From Myxococcales bacterium (GTDB lineage: Bacteria > Myxococcota_A > Polyangia > JAHFDS01): 44,310 bases of DNA. Of this stretch, positions 7,273-16,347 are shown piece after piece. The position numbers were made by a program, and so were the translations under genes. The stretch is from assembly GCA_023248855.1 (NCBI GenBank), contig JAHFDS010000017.1, positions 1 to 44,310 on the forward strand, read 5' to 3'. The first letter of the stretch is position 1. The number at the start of each line of letters is the position of its first letter. Under the pieces are notes generated by a model. It was not told the origin of the DNA and did not search any database. It saw only the letters and a program-made list of their open reading frames with translations.

Positions 7273-10200
7273 ATGTCGATCCTGCGCTCGTTCATCCTCG
7301 CCACACGGCCCCCCGCGCGCCGGCTGGCGCTTGCCGCGCTCGTGGCCTCGGGTTGCGGCCCTGCGGGCCTCGCCGCCACCGCCGATCCGCCCCGTCCGCC
7401 CGCGGGCCCCTCCGATCCCGCCCGGGTGGCCCCGCCGCTCGACCGCACCGTCGCGGGCAACTTGCACGACTCCCTGCGCTTCCTGTTCTCGGGCGCGCAA
7501 CCGATCCAGCTCGGCGTGGCGGCGGGCGCTATCGATCCGAGGCGGATCGCCCTGGTGCGCGGGGTGATCCAGCACCGCGGCGGGGCCGCGCTGGCTGGCG
7601 TCACCGTCTCGGTCCTCGGTCATCCCGAGCTCGGCCATACCGAGACCCGCACGGACGGCGCCTTTGACCTGGTCGTCAACGGCGGTGGGCCGCTCACGAT
7701 CGATTGCTCGATGCCCGGCCTGCTCCCGGTGCAGCGGAGGCTCGACCCGGCCTGGCAGAGCACCAGCACCCTCGCCGCCATCGCGATGATGCCCGCGGAC
7801 GACCGGGTGACGGTGGTCGACCTGTCGGCCGGCACGTTTCAGGTCGCGCGCGGCGCCGCGGTCACCGACCCCTCGGGCACCCGCACGCCGACCCTGGTGT
7901 TCCCGCCCGGGATCCAGGCGAGCATGAAGCTGCCGGGGGGCAACCAGCCGCTCGCGCTCCTGCACGTGCGCGCGACCGAGTACACGGTGGGGACCCGCCG
8001 CGAGACGATGCCGGGCGATCTTCCCGCGACCAGTGCCTACACGCACGCGCTCGAGTTCACCGTCGATGAGGCGGCGGACGCGAGCGCCACCGGCGTCGAG
8101 TTCTCGCAGCCGGTCTCGTACTACCTAGAGAACTTCCTCGCGTTCCCGGTCGGCACCAGCGTGCCCGCCGGCTACTACGATCGCGCGAGCGGAAGCTGGT
8201 CCGCGGCCGACAACGGTCGCATCGTACAGGTGCTCGGCGTGACCGATGGGCTCGCCGACCTCGACGTCAGCGGTGACGGGCGACCGGCCGACGCCGCCAC
8301 GCGGGCCGCGCTCGGGATCCAGGACGGCGAGCGCCAGCAGCTCGCGGGGCTCTACGAGCCCGGCCAGAGCCTCTGGCGCGTGCCGCTGCGGCACTTCTCC
8401 GCCTGGGATCTCAACTGGGGCTTCGGATTGCCCCCCGATGCGGAGCCGCCGCCGTCGCCGCGGAGCCAGGGTGGGCGCGAGCCGGGTGCCTGCCGGCAGT
8501 CGGGCTCGATCATCGAGTGCGAGAACCAGGTGCTCGGCGAGGCGCTTCCGGTCGGCGGGACGCCGTTTCAGCTGGTCTACAAGAGCGATCGCGTCAGGGG
8601 CCGGCTCGCGGACTGGACCGTGAGCATCCCGCTCAGCGCCGCGACCGTGTCGAAGAGCCTCAAGGGGATCCAGCTCGTCGTCGACGTCGCGGGCCGGCAT
8701 CTCGAGCAGGTGTTCGCGCCCGAGCCCAACCAGTCCACGACCTACACCTGGGACGGCCTCGACGGCTTTGGCCGCCAGCTCCAGGGGCCGCAGCCCATCA
8801 CGGTGAAGGTGGGCTACGTGTACCGGGGCAGCTACGAGAACGTGCCCCGCTTCGGCGACTACGGCAACGGCTACCTCGTCACCGGCGATCGCGATCGCCT
8901 CGAAGTCGTGCTCTGGAGCGAGTGGACGGGGCAGATCGGAGCATGGGACGCGCGTGCCCAGGAGCTCGGTGGCTGGGACCTCAGCGTCCACCACGTGTAC
9001 CTGCCGCAGAGCCGCATCCTCCTGCGCGGCGAGGGCGAGCAGACGGGCGCGGGCGATGTCGGACTGGCCGGCACGCGGTTGGCCGGCGGCGGCGATCCGG
9101 CGAGCCTCGGCGACGGTGGGCCCGCGACCCGGGCGAGCCTGGCGGAGCCCGCGCGCATTGCGTTCGGCCCGGACGGCAGCCTCTACATTGCCGAGGACGC
9201 CCGCATCCGCAGGGTCACGCCCGACGGGATCATCCGCACCATCGCCGGCAACGGCACGCGAGGCCTGTCTGGCGACGGCGGGCCGGCCACCTCGGCCCAG
9301 CTCGGCGGCGCCCGGGGGCTCGCCGTTCTGCCCGACGGCGCGCTCTACTTCGCCGACCGGGACAACGACCGCGTCCGCAGGATCGACGCCGGGGGCCGGA
9401 TCGAGACCGTGGCCGGCGGCGGTCGCGGAGAGCTCGGTGATGGCGGCCCCGCGATCCGCGCGCGCCTGGATGCGCCCGAGGACGTCCTGCTCGCGGCCGA
9501 CGGCTCGCTCTACGTCTCCACCTCCGAGCGGCTGCGGCGCGTCGGGCCCGACGGGATCATCACGACGGTGGCGGGTGGGGGAGAAGAGGCGCCCCAAGAT
9601 GGCCTGTCCGGAACGCAGGCGGCGCTCGGGGCGCTCGGGGGTCTCGCGCTGGCGGCCGACGGCAGCGTCTACCTGGCCTGTCCCGGGGTTCGCAAGGTCC
9701 TGCGCCTGCGCCCCGACGGCGCCCTGTTCCGCGTGGCGGGTGGCGGGAGCGACGAGCCCACCGGGGACGGCGGTCCGGCGAGCCTCGCGGGCCTGGTGCC
9801 CTCCGATCTCGCCCTCGGGCGGGACGGCACGCTCCTTGTCGTGGACGATCAGCACCTGTCGTTGCGCCGCGTGACGCCGGACGGCACGATCGGCCGGATC
9901 GCAGGCTGGTCCTCGGACTCGGGCGGCGCCACCCTCGGCGCCTCCCTGGCGCAAGCCGTCGCGATCGGGCCGGACGGCAGCGTGGTGTTCCTCGACGGCG
10001 CCACCCGGAGTGTCCGGCGCCTCGGCTCGGGTCTGCCCGGCTTCTCCGACACCGACCTCGTCGTGCCCGCCAGGAACGCCACCGAGCTCTACGTCTTCGA
10101 CAAGGACGGCCGGCACCTCGAGACAGTCGACACGCTTGGCGGGGCGACCCGCTACCGCTTCCAGTACGACGCCGCGGGCCGACTCGCTGGCGTGACCGAC

Positions 10201-13137
10201 AGCGGCGGCAACCACACCACCGTCGAGCGCGACGCCGGGGGCCGGCCGACCGCGATCGTGGCGCCGGACGGCCAGCGCACCGGATTGGCCCTGGACGCCG
10301 GCGGCTACCTCGCCGGGTTGACCAATCCCGCCGGCGAGACCGTATCGCTGGGCTACGGCATCGGGGGTCTGCTCGCGAGCCTGACGGACGCCCGCGGGGG
10401 CATCCACCGGTTCGACTACGACTCCCTCGGCCGGCTCGTCAAGGACTCCGACCCCGCGGGGGGCTCGAAGGCGCTGTCCCGCGCCGACCAGGACCACGGC
10501 TACTCGGTGGCCGTCAGCACCGCCACCGGCCGCACCACCCGCTACGAGGTCGCATACTCCGCGCAGGGCCGGACCCGGGCGGTCACGGACTCCGCGGGCC
10601 AGCGCACCGAGTGGACGATCGACGGCGATGGCCGCACGCTCGTGCGCTTCGCCGACGGGATGACCGAGACGAGCGAGACGAGCGCCGATCCCCGGTTCGG
10701 CGCGGACGCGCCCTTCACCAGCGCGTTCGGCGTGACCACGCCGGGCGGGCTCTCCTGGCAAGGCACGCTCACGAGGACCTTCTCGCCGGGCGATCCGGAC
10801 AATCCTCTGGCGCCGGGCGTCCTCGCGACGACGCTCGCGGCCCCCTACGGCGGCGCGACCACGGTCTTTGATCCGGCGACCCGGTCGGCGACGCGCACGA
10901 GCGCCGAGGGCCGCCAGCAGACCGTGACGCTCGATGCCAAGGGCCGGGTCGCGCGCTTCGTCCGGTCCGGCCTCGCGCCACTCGATCTCGGTTACGACGC
11001 CCGCGGGCGGGTGGTGTCCGTCACGCGGGCCAGCCGGTCCTACACGCTCGCCTATGACGGGGTGGGCAACCTCTCGCAGATCACCGACCCGCTGGCCCAG
11101 ACCTCGCGGCTGAGCCACGACGCCGCCGGGCGGCCCGTCCAGCTGACGTCGCCGGACGGCAGCACGCTCGGGATCGGCTACGACGCCGGCGGCAACCCGA
11201 CCGCCGTGACGCCGCCCGGCCGCCCGGCGCACCAGCTGGGCTACAGTCCGGTCGACCTCGTGCAGAGCTACTCGCCCCCCGACCTGGGCCTGGGCTCGAC
11301 CGCGACCCGGTACGACTTCGATCTCGACCAACGTCCCACCGCGCTCGCGCTGCCCGGCGGGGGGGCCATTGCCCTCGCGTACGACACCGCCGGGCGCCTC
11401 GCGACGATCGGCTCGGCCCTCGGGACGACCACGCTCGCCTACGATCCGCGCGGGGGACGCCTGGGCCGCGTGGCGGCGCCGGACGGCGAGACCGTCACGT
11501 TCAGCTACGACGGGGCTCTGCTCACCGGCGAGGCCTGGTCGGGCGCCGTCATCGGATCGGTCCTGCGCAGGTACGGCGACGGCCTCGCGCTCGTGTCCGA
11601 GCAGGTGACCGGCGCCGGCGGCGCCGATCCCGCCTTCCCTCCGGTCACCTTCGCGTACGACGCGGATGGGCTGCTCACCGGCGCGGGAGAGCTCGCCGTG
11701 CGGCGCGACGAGGCCGGCCTCGTCACGGAATACGCGCTCGGCAGCTTGAGCGAGACCTGGTCCTACGACTACCTCGGCGCTCCGGCGGGCCATCACGTCG
11801 AGAACGCGGACGGCACGTGGCTCTACTCGGCGCAGTACACGCGCGACGCGCTCGGGCGGATCGCATCGAAGCGCGAGCGGGTCGGCAATGAGCCGGCCCA
11901 CACGCTCGCGTACGGCTACGACGCCGCGGGGCGGCTCGCCCAGGTGACCCGGGACGGCGTCGTCACCGCGCGTTACGCCTACGACGAAAACGGCAATCGC
12001 CTCTCGGGGCCGTCGGGCGCGATGACCGCGGTGTATGACGCGCAGGATCGGCTGCAGAGCGACGCGCGCTTCACCTACACCTATCGGCTCGACGGCTCGT
12101 TGCAGGGGAAGGTCAGCCGGGTGCGCCCGCCGCTGCAGCCGACCCGGTACTCCTACGACTACGACGCCCTCGGGAACCTGCGGGCGTTCGGACCGGTCGA
12201 GTACCAGGTCGACGGCCTCGGCCGGCGCATTGGCAAGACGATTGGCGGCCGGCGCGTCGAGGGCTTCCTCTACCGCAATCAGCTGCAACCGGTCGCCTGG
12301 CTCGACGCGGGGGGCGCCGTCCGGGCGCAGTTCGTCTACGGTACCCGGTCGAACGTCCCCGACTACATGATCACGGCAGGCGCGAGCTACCGGTTCGTGA
12401 CGGATCCGGTGGGCAGCGTGCGCCTGGTCGTGGACAGCGCCACCGGGGCCGTGGCGGAGCGCCTCGACTACGACGAGCTCGGCAACGTGCTCGCCGACAC
12501 CGCCCCGGGGTTCCAGCCGTTCGGCTTCGCGGGAGGGCTGCGGGACCGGGACAGCGGGCTCACCCGGTTCGGCGCGCGTGACTACGATCCGATCGCGGGC
12601 CGGTGGACCGCCAAGGATCCGCTGCGGTTCGGCGGCGGCTCACCGAACCTGTATGCGTACGCGGGCGGAGATCCCGTCAATCGAATCGACCCCTCCGGGC
12701 TCCTGGTCGTGGGCATCGGCATCACCGCTGGCGGATCGATCGGGTTTCCCGGCGGGGACGTGGGGGTGTTCTACGTGATCGATCACCAGGGGCACTACGG
12801 CCTCTACTTCTCGTGGGACATGCGCGCGGGCGCGGCGATCTCGATGGGCTTCGGGCCGTCCCTCTTCGTCTTTCCGGGGATGTCGGACATCCGGGACCTC
12901 AATGGATTCTCGGCCGGCGCCGGGATCGACTCGCCGGTCGGCTGCGTGCAGCTCGTGAAGCCCGCCCCGGGCGCGCCCTGGTACGCAGGAGGGATCGAGG
13001 TGGGGACCCCGGCGGCCGGCGGCGGCGTCTATCTGTTCGGGGGCATGGGCGCCGTCCTCGAGCCGCCCCGGGAGGCCGTGCCCTGGCAGCGCAGCTGCCC
13101 CATCCAGGGCAGCAGCGCCTTTTGCGTCGTCCACTGA
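7273..13137 (+). CDS. Rhs/YD-repeat lipoprotein with NHL repeats (teneurin-like layout)
   Basis: A 1954-residue surface protein. The N-terminus is a signal peptide ending in VASGC (Cys28), a plausible lipobox. A carboxypeptidase-regulatory-like beta domain spans about 95-165 (GVIQHRGGAALAGVTVSVLG). NHL-type propeller repeats lie at about 600-920 (GDGGPATRASL, LAEPARIAFGPDGSLYIAED, RRVTPDGIIRTIAGNG). From about 925 to 1755 there are dozens of YD repeats (YDAAGRLAGVTDSGGN), ending in the conserved RHS core (GLTRFGARDYDPIAGRW) and DPSGL near 1806. The last roughly 145 residues are a variable tail rich in Gly and aromatics, with no toxin motif that I recognise. GGAGG at 7261-7265 supports the ATG at 7273. 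In known Rhs proteins the YD shell encloses a C-terminal cargo, so the tail is the functional part. No clear immunity gene follows. Confidence 0.92.
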   Translation: MSILRSFILATRPPARRLALAALVASGCGPAGLAATADPPRPPAGPSDPARVAPPLDRTVAGNLHDSLRFLFSGAQPIQLGVAAGAIDPRRIALVRGVIQHRGGAALAGVTVSVLGHPELGHTETRTDGAFDLVVNGGGPLTIDCSMPGLLPVQRRLDPAWQSTSTLAAIAMMPADDRVTVVDLSAGTFQVARGAAVTDPSGTRTPTLVFPPGIQASMKLPGGNQPLALLHVRATEYTVGTRRETMPGDLPATSAYTHALEFTVDEAADASATGVEFSQPVSYYLENFLAFPVGTSVPAGYYDRASGSWSAADNGRIVQVLGVTDGLADLDVSGDGRPADAATRAALGIQDGERQQLAGLYEPGQSLWRVPLRHFSAWDLNWGFGLPPDAEPPPSPRSQGGREPGACRQSGSIIECENQVLGEALPVGGTPFQLVYKSDRVRGRLADWTVSIPLSAATVSKSLKGIQLVVDVAGRHLEQVFAPEPNQSTTYTWDGLDGFGRQLQGPQPITVKVGYVYRGSYENVPRFGDYGNGYLVTGDRDRLEVVLWSEWTGQIGAWDARAQELGGWDLSVHHVYLPQSRILLRGEGEQTGAGDVGLAGTRLAGGGDPASLGDGGPATRASLAEPARIAFGPDGSLYIAEDARIRRVTPDGIIRTIAGNGTRGLSGDGGPATSAQLGGARGLAVLPDGALYFADRDNDRVRRIDAGGRIETVAGGGRGELGDGGPAIRARLDAPEDVLLAADGSLYVSTSERLRRVGPDGIITTVAGGGEEAPQDGLSGTQAALGALGGLALAADGSVYLACPGVRKVLRLRPDGALFRVAGGGSDEPTGDGGPASLAGLVPSDLALGRDGTLLVVDDQHLSLRRVTPDGTIGRIAGWSSDSGGATLGASLAQAVAIGPDGSVVFLDGATRSVRRLGSGLPGFSDTDLVVPARNATELYVFDKDGRHLETVDTLGGATRYRFQYDAAGRLAGVTDSGGNHTTVERDAGGRPTAIVAPDGQRTGLALDAGGYLAGLTNPAGETVSLGYGIGGLLASLTDARGGIHRFDYDSLGRLVKDSDPAGGSKALSRADQDHGYSVAVSTATGRTTRYEVAYSAQGRTRAVTDSAGQRTEWTIDGDGRTLVRFADGMTETSETSADPRFGADAPFTSAFGVTTPGGLSWQGTLTRTFSPGDPDNPLAPGVLATTLAAPYGGATTVFDPATRSATRTSAEGRQQTVTLDAKGRVARFVRSGLAPLDLGYDARGRVVSVTRASRSYTLAYDGVGNLSQITDPLAQTSRLSHDAAGRPVQLTSPDGSTLGIGYDAGGNPTAVTPPGRPAHQLGYSPVDLVQSYSPPDLGLGSTATRYDFDLDQRPTALALPGGGAIALAYDTAGRLATIGSALGTTTLAYDPRGGRLGRVAAPDGETVTFSYDGALLTGEAWSGAVIGSVLRRYGDGLALVSEQVTGAGGADPAFPPVTFAYDADGLLTGAGELAVRRDEAGLVTEYALGSLSETWSYDYLGAPAGHHVENADGTWLYSAQYTRDALGRIASKRERVGNEPAHTLAYGYDAAGRLAQVTRDGVVTARYAYDENGNRLSGPSGAMTAVYDAQDRLQSDARFTYTYRLDGSLQGKVSRVRPPLQPTRYSYDYDALGNLRAFGPVEYQVDGLGRRIGKTIGGRRVEGFLYRNQLQPVAWLDAGGAVRAQFVYGTRSNVPDYMITAGASYRFVTDPVGSVRLVVDSATGAVAERLDYDELGNVLADTAPGFQPFGFAGGLRDRDSGLTRFGARDYDPIAGRWTAKDPLRFGGGSPNLYAYAGGDPVNRIDPSGLLVVGIGITAGGSIGFPGGDVGVFYVIDHQGHYGLYFSWDMRAGAAISMGFGPSLFVFPGMSDIRDLNGFSAGAGIDSPVGCVQLVKPAPGAPWYAGGIEVGTPAAGGGVYLFGGMGAVLEPPREAVPWQRSCPIQGSSAFCVVH

Positions 13138-13147
13138 CGCCAGGCTG

Positions 13148-13418
13148 CTAGTCCGGGCTCCCATCGAGGTTCGGGATCGTCCCAATCTCGGCCAGGGCCC
13201 AGCACGCCCCCTTGCTGCACGGGGGGCAGGCCTGCTGCGCGCGCCCGGCGGCCCGCACGTTCGCGCGCTTGTCGACCGTCCGTGAGGTCGCGTCGTCGGC
13301 CGCCGGCGCGGGCGGCTCGAAGGAGCACCCCTTTCTTCGCCCGGGCATCGCGAAAGTACGCCAGCGCGGCGGAGAGACACGCCGGGTTCCGGGCGTCGAA
13401 GAACGCGTGGTCGCGCAT
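13148..13418 (-). pseudogene. Small minus-strand gene broken by a frameshift
   Basis: Two frames together give one sensible product. The first frame starts MRDHAFFDARNPACLSAAL and continues to FRDARAKKG. After a shift at a run of four C and three T (13328-13334) a second frame continues GCSFEPPAPAADD... and ends in QACPPCSKGACWALAEIG. Four closely spaced Cys suggest a metal- or disulfide-bound motif. No good start or signal peptide is visible upstream. It is convergent with the Rhs gene, ten bases past its stop. It may be a degraded gene or a sequencing indel in the homopolymer; the family is unknown. Confidence 0.35.
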
Positions 13419-13571
13419 GAAGGAGCTCGAGCACAGTCGAGCAGGCCGATGTGGCGCGACCCGTGGCGCGTCTGTGGCCGCTCTTGACCATCAAGGGGTA
13501 GCCACCTGGCCTGCAATGTGCTTGCCTGCGCTGAAGCGGGTGACAATGCTCCCGAGAGCGAAGGGTTGGGC

Positions 13572-14006
13572 GTGAGAAAACGCGGAGGTGCGGTCGACCC
13601 CGGCAGGGTGCGCCGGGGGCGGCCTCCCCACGGTGGGAACGGAGCCATCCAGCGGGCTGGCGTGCTCGGCGTCGCGCTCGCGCTCACGGCCCTGACCGGC
13701 TGCGATCCGCTGGTCGGGATTCGTGGGCGGATCCGCTCGCCCGATCAACGCCCGGTCCCCGGCGCCACGGCGTTCCTGATCAGCATCGACCGCGACGAGG
13801 TGCTGCTGCGGACGCAGGCGCTGCCGGACGGCGCATACAACCTCGGGCTCATCGGCAGCGGCGCCTGGGCCGTGCTGATCTGGAAACCCGGCTACGTCTC
13901 GCATTTTCACCACTTCAAGGGCGTGGTCCAGCACGACGTCACGCTGGTGCCGTGCACGACGCCAAAGGGCCAGCTCTCGCGCGAGTGCGCCGCTCCGTTT
14001 CCGTGA
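13572..14006 (+). CDS. Small lipoprotein with carboxypeptidase-regulatory-like fold
   Basis: The product has a hydrophobic segment ending in a good lipobox, VALALTALTGC, and then about 100 residues: GIRGRIRSPDQRPVPGATAF, LRTQALPDGAYNLGLIG, VLIWKPGYVSH. That order (a strand, a 'P.PGA' turn, 'G.Y.L', 'KPGY') is typical of carboxypeptidase-D regulatory-like beta-sandwich domains, the same type seen near the start of the Rhs protein upstream. The start is uncertain: GTG 13572 is used, but GTG 13608 or a GTG just before the hydrophobic segment would give a more usual signal length. It ends 35 bases before the aldo/keto reductase. Confidence 0.65.
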   Translation: MRKRGGAVDPGRVRRGRPPHGGNGAIQRAGVLGVALALTALTGCDPLVGIRGRIRSPDQRPVPGATAFLISIDRDEVLLRTQALPDGAYNLGLIGSGAWAVLIWKPGYVSHFHHFKGVVQHDVTLVPCTTPKGQLSRECAAPFP

Positions 14007-14041
14007 GCCCGCCGGGTTACGCTGATCCGAGGCCACCGACC

Positions 14042-14893
14042 ATGCGCACCCGCAACGTCCACGGCGTCCAGGTCCCCGCCTTCTTCTATGGCACCGCGTG
14101 GAAGGAGGCGCGCACGGAGGAGCTCTCGCGCCTCGCGCTCGGCGTGGGCTTCCGCGCGATCGACACCGCGAACCAGCGCAAGCACTACGTCGAGGAAGCG
14201 GTCGGCGATGCGGTGGCGGCGGTGCTGGGCAGCATCGCGATCACCCGCGAGGCGCTGTTTCTGCAGACCAAGTTCACCTCCCCCGACGGCCAGGACGAGC
14301 GCATTCCTTACGACACCAAGCAGTCGCCCGCGCTTCAGGTGCGGCAATCGTTCGAGAGCTCGCTCTCTCATCTGGGCACGAGCTACGTCGACGCGTACGT
14401 CCTGCACGGCCCCGTTTCGCGCAGCGGCCTCGCTGCCGCGGACTGGGGCGCCTGGCGCGCGATGGAGGCGCTGCAGCGCGAGCAGAGGGCGCGCTTTATC
14501 GGCGTCAGCAATGTCTCGCTCGAGCAGCTGACGCTGCTGTGTCGCGACGCCGACATCAAGCCTGCGTTCGTGCAGAACCGCTGCTACGCGCGCACGGGCT
14601 GGGATCGGCGGGTGCGGGCGCTGTGCGCGCAGCACGACATCGTCTATCAGGGCTTCTCGCTCCTGACGGCGAACGCGCGCGAGGTCGCGGGCCCGGTCGT
14701 CGCGCGCATCGCCCAGCGGACCGGCCGCTCGCCCGCGCAGGTGGTGTTCCGCTTCGCCCTGGAGGTCGGCATGATCCCGCTGACGGGCACCTCGAGCGCC
14801 GCCCACATGCGGGAAGACCTCGGCGCGTTCGACTTCGAGCTGACCGACGCCGACGTGCGCGCGATCGAGCGGCTCGGGCCAGGCGCTGACTGA
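14042..14893 (+). CDS. Aldo/keto reductase
   Basis: A 283-residue TIM-barrel NAD(P)H-dependent oxidoreductase. The AKR catalytic tetrad is recognisable: D41 (RAIDTAN), Y49 (RKHYVEEA), K77 (LQTKFT) and H122 (VLHGP). The phosphate-binding end of the barrel reads MIPLTGTSSAAHMREDL. It reduces aldehydes or ketones to alcohols in the cytoplasm; the substrate is not predictable. ATG 14042 is chosen, with CGAGG about nine bases upstream; the frame is open further upstream but overlaps the lipoprotein gene. Length fits the family. Confidence 0.9.
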   Translation: MRTRNVHGVQVPAFFYGTAWKEARTEELSRLALGVGFRAIDTANQRKHYVEEAVGDAVAAVLGSIAITREALFLQTKFTSPDGQDERIPYDTKQSPALQVRQSFESSLSHLGTSYVDAYVLHGPVSRSGLAAADWGAWRAMEALQREQRARFIGVSNVSLEQLTLLCRDADIKPAFVQNRCYARTGWDRRVRALCAQHDIVYQGFSLLTANAREVAGPVVARIAQRTGRSPAQVVFRFALEVGMIPLTGTSSAAHMREDLGAFDFELTDADVRAIERLGPGAD

Positions 14894-15059
14894 CTTGCGA
14901 TCGGTCACCGCGGTCGGTCGGACAAGTCCTCAGGGCCCCCACCCCTCGTGATCGCCAGCCGAGCGGCGTCATTGCCATTGCAGCGCCATTGGGGCGCTGG
15001 CCGGCGCAAAGCGGTCCCGCCCCGCTGTGGCGTCCAAAGCGGCACGACTGCCCCCGATC

Positions 15060-15075
15060 GCCGCAGTCCTGCGGC
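15060..15075. terminator. GC hairpin between convergent genes
   Basis: GCCGCAG and CTGCGGC (7-base arms, 2-base centre) lie between the stop of the aldo/keto reductase and the stop of the convergent VOC gene. There is no T-run on either side, so it would be at best a weak intrinsic terminator. The remaining 209 bases here show no gene. Confidence 0.3.
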
Positions 15076-15102
15076 AGTGGAGCGGGAACTTTGCCGCGGA
15101 GG

Positions 15103-15609
15103 CTACTTCCGTCCGAGCGCGGCCTTGACGAGCACGCGGCGTGCGCCGTGGACGAGGCGGTTGTACGCGCCGAGGAGCGGCATGGCGGCCCGCAGAGTCC
15201 CGGTCACGCGGTAGGCCGTCAGCTCGAGGACCACCCCGTCCGGGGCCTGCACATACGCGTAGCGAATCAGGCCCGCGTGCCGCGTACGGGCGAGGACCGG
15301 CACGCCGGCCGCCTCCAGCTCGGCGAGCGCCGCGTCGACGTCGTCCACGTTGATGCCGAGGTGCGCCACGCCGAAGCCGGTCGCGAGCGCACCGTCGCCG
15401 GCCGCCGGTGCCGGCTGCGGGGACATGCCCGGCGGAAACGCTCCTATGACCAGCAGTTGCCCGCCGAGGAGCAGGAGGTGGTTCACCCCGCCGATCGCGT
15501 TTCGGAGCTCTCCCACCCGCTCCGCGCCGAGGTGATGCTCGTAGAAGGCGAGGCTACGCGCCGGATCGGCGGCGTACACGTGGACGTGATCGAACGAGCT
15601 GACCTTCAT
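15103..15609 (-). CDS. VOC (glyoxalase/dioxygenase) superfamily protein
   Basis: A 168-residue protein with the paired beta-alpha-beta-beta-beta units of the vicinal oxygen chelate fold. The first unit starts FDHVHVYAADPARSLAFYEH; the second contains VAHLGINVDDVDAAL and ends VQAPDGVVLELTAYR. Probable metal ligands are H8 or H10 near the N-terminus, the His in VAHLGIN and the Glu in VLELTA. Members include glyoxalase I, extradiol dioxygenases and methylmalonyl-CoA epimerase; which applies is unclear. A strong GGAGG nine bases upstream supports the ATG at 15609, even though this lies 56 bases inside the end of the upstream frame. Confidence 0.8.
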   Translation of the reverse strand: MKVSSFDHVHVYAADPARSLAFYEHHLGAERVGELRNAIGGVNHLLLLGGQLLVIGAFPPGMSPQPAPAAGDGALATGFGVAHLGINVDDVDAALAELEAAGVPVLARTRHAGLIRYAYVQAPDGVVLELTAYRVTGTLRAAMPLLGAYNRLVHGARRVLVKAALGRK

Positions 15610-16303
15610 GGCCCGTGGCCTCCAGGTGCCATCGTAGCCTGGCGGGGCATGCGGCTGCCGGCATTCGCGCCCCGGGCGCGCGCTCCGACAGGAGGCCCGA
15701 CAGCGCAGCGCCGATGGCGCCGGCAAAGGCCGAGAGCGGGTGGGTGAGGAGCTCGAGCGGGGCGCACTCGAGCGCGAGGCGCGCGACCAGGGCGCCGTCG
15801 GTCGCGCGGCCGCCGGTGACGAGCACGGGCGAGCCTGCACGGATCTGGCCGAGCAGGGCGCAAAGGTGCGCCACCGTCGGCTCCTCGAACGAGTCCACCA
15901 CGGCGGCGAGATCGCCGTCGTGACCGAGGTGCATGGCGCCCGAGTGCTGCTCGCCCAGGTCGAGCACCGCGCGAACGCGGGCATTCAAGAAGCGCGCGCC
16001 GCGTGCGTGCGCCGTCGCGCGCAGGACGTGGCCTGGCTCATCGGCGCGCGGCGGCTCTCCGGTCGAGGTCACGAGCGTGACGCCGCCCCGTAACGTCGCC
16101 GTCTCCCGCAGCATGCGGTCGATGACCTGATCGATTGCGCCCTGGACGTCGCGCTCCGGACGGCGCTGACAGGCGACGCCGCACAGCTCGAGGCGTGGCC
16201 CTCGCTCGGCCAGGAGCGCGGTTCGCACCGTGCTCGATCCGGCGTCGATGCCGATCGCGCAAAGCTCCGCGTGGCCTGCGGAGGCTCGCCGTGTAGGCGC
16301 CAT
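15554..16303 (-). CDS. BadF/BadG/BcrA/BcrD-type ATPase (dehydratase activase-like), probably degenerate
   Basis: A 249-residue protein of the ASKHA ATPase fold. The phosphate-1 motif is IGIDAGSSTVRTAL, VTSTGEP stands where the family has a Gly-rich turn, VLDLGEQHS is the equivalent of the GGQD phosphate-2 motif, and VTGGRATDGAL is the adenosine motif. Active members are iron-sulfur ATPases that energise electrons for 2-hydroxyacyl-CoA dehydratases or benzoyl-CoA reductases. Here the bridging cluster Cys and the usual GGQDSK are not conserved. The C-terminal tail after about residue 205 is Arg/Ala-rich and overlaps the VOC gene, so the original 3' end may be lost. It sits downstream of a broken partner-like gene, which suggests the whole unit is decaying. 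Confidence 0.65.
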   Translation of the reverse strand: MAPTRRASAGHAELCAIGIDAGSSTVRTALLAERGPRLELCGVACQRRPERDVQGAIDQVIDRMLRETATLRGGVTLVTSTGEPPRADEPGHVLRATAHARGARFLNARVRAVLDLGEQHSGAMHLGHDGDLAAVVDSFEEPTVAHLCALLGQIRAGSPVLVTGGRATDGALVARLALECAPLELLTHPLSAFAGAIGAALSGLLSERAPGARMPAAACPARLRWHLEATGHEGQLVRSRPRVRRRSGA

Positions 16304-16347
16304 GGTGGGACGCTAGCTGGAGCGCGGGCCGGCCCTCTTGATGGCAA

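Noticed and set aside
8125..12288. A 1387-codon minus-strand frame opposite the Rhs gene
   Set aside because: It mirrors the YD-repeat gene, has no recognisable domain, and repeats of the sense strand create its length.
13138..13571. Rhs immunity gene directly downstream
   Set aside because: No intact same-strand frame with a sensible start follows the Rhs stop; the next plus-strand gene is a regulatory-domain-like lipoprotein.
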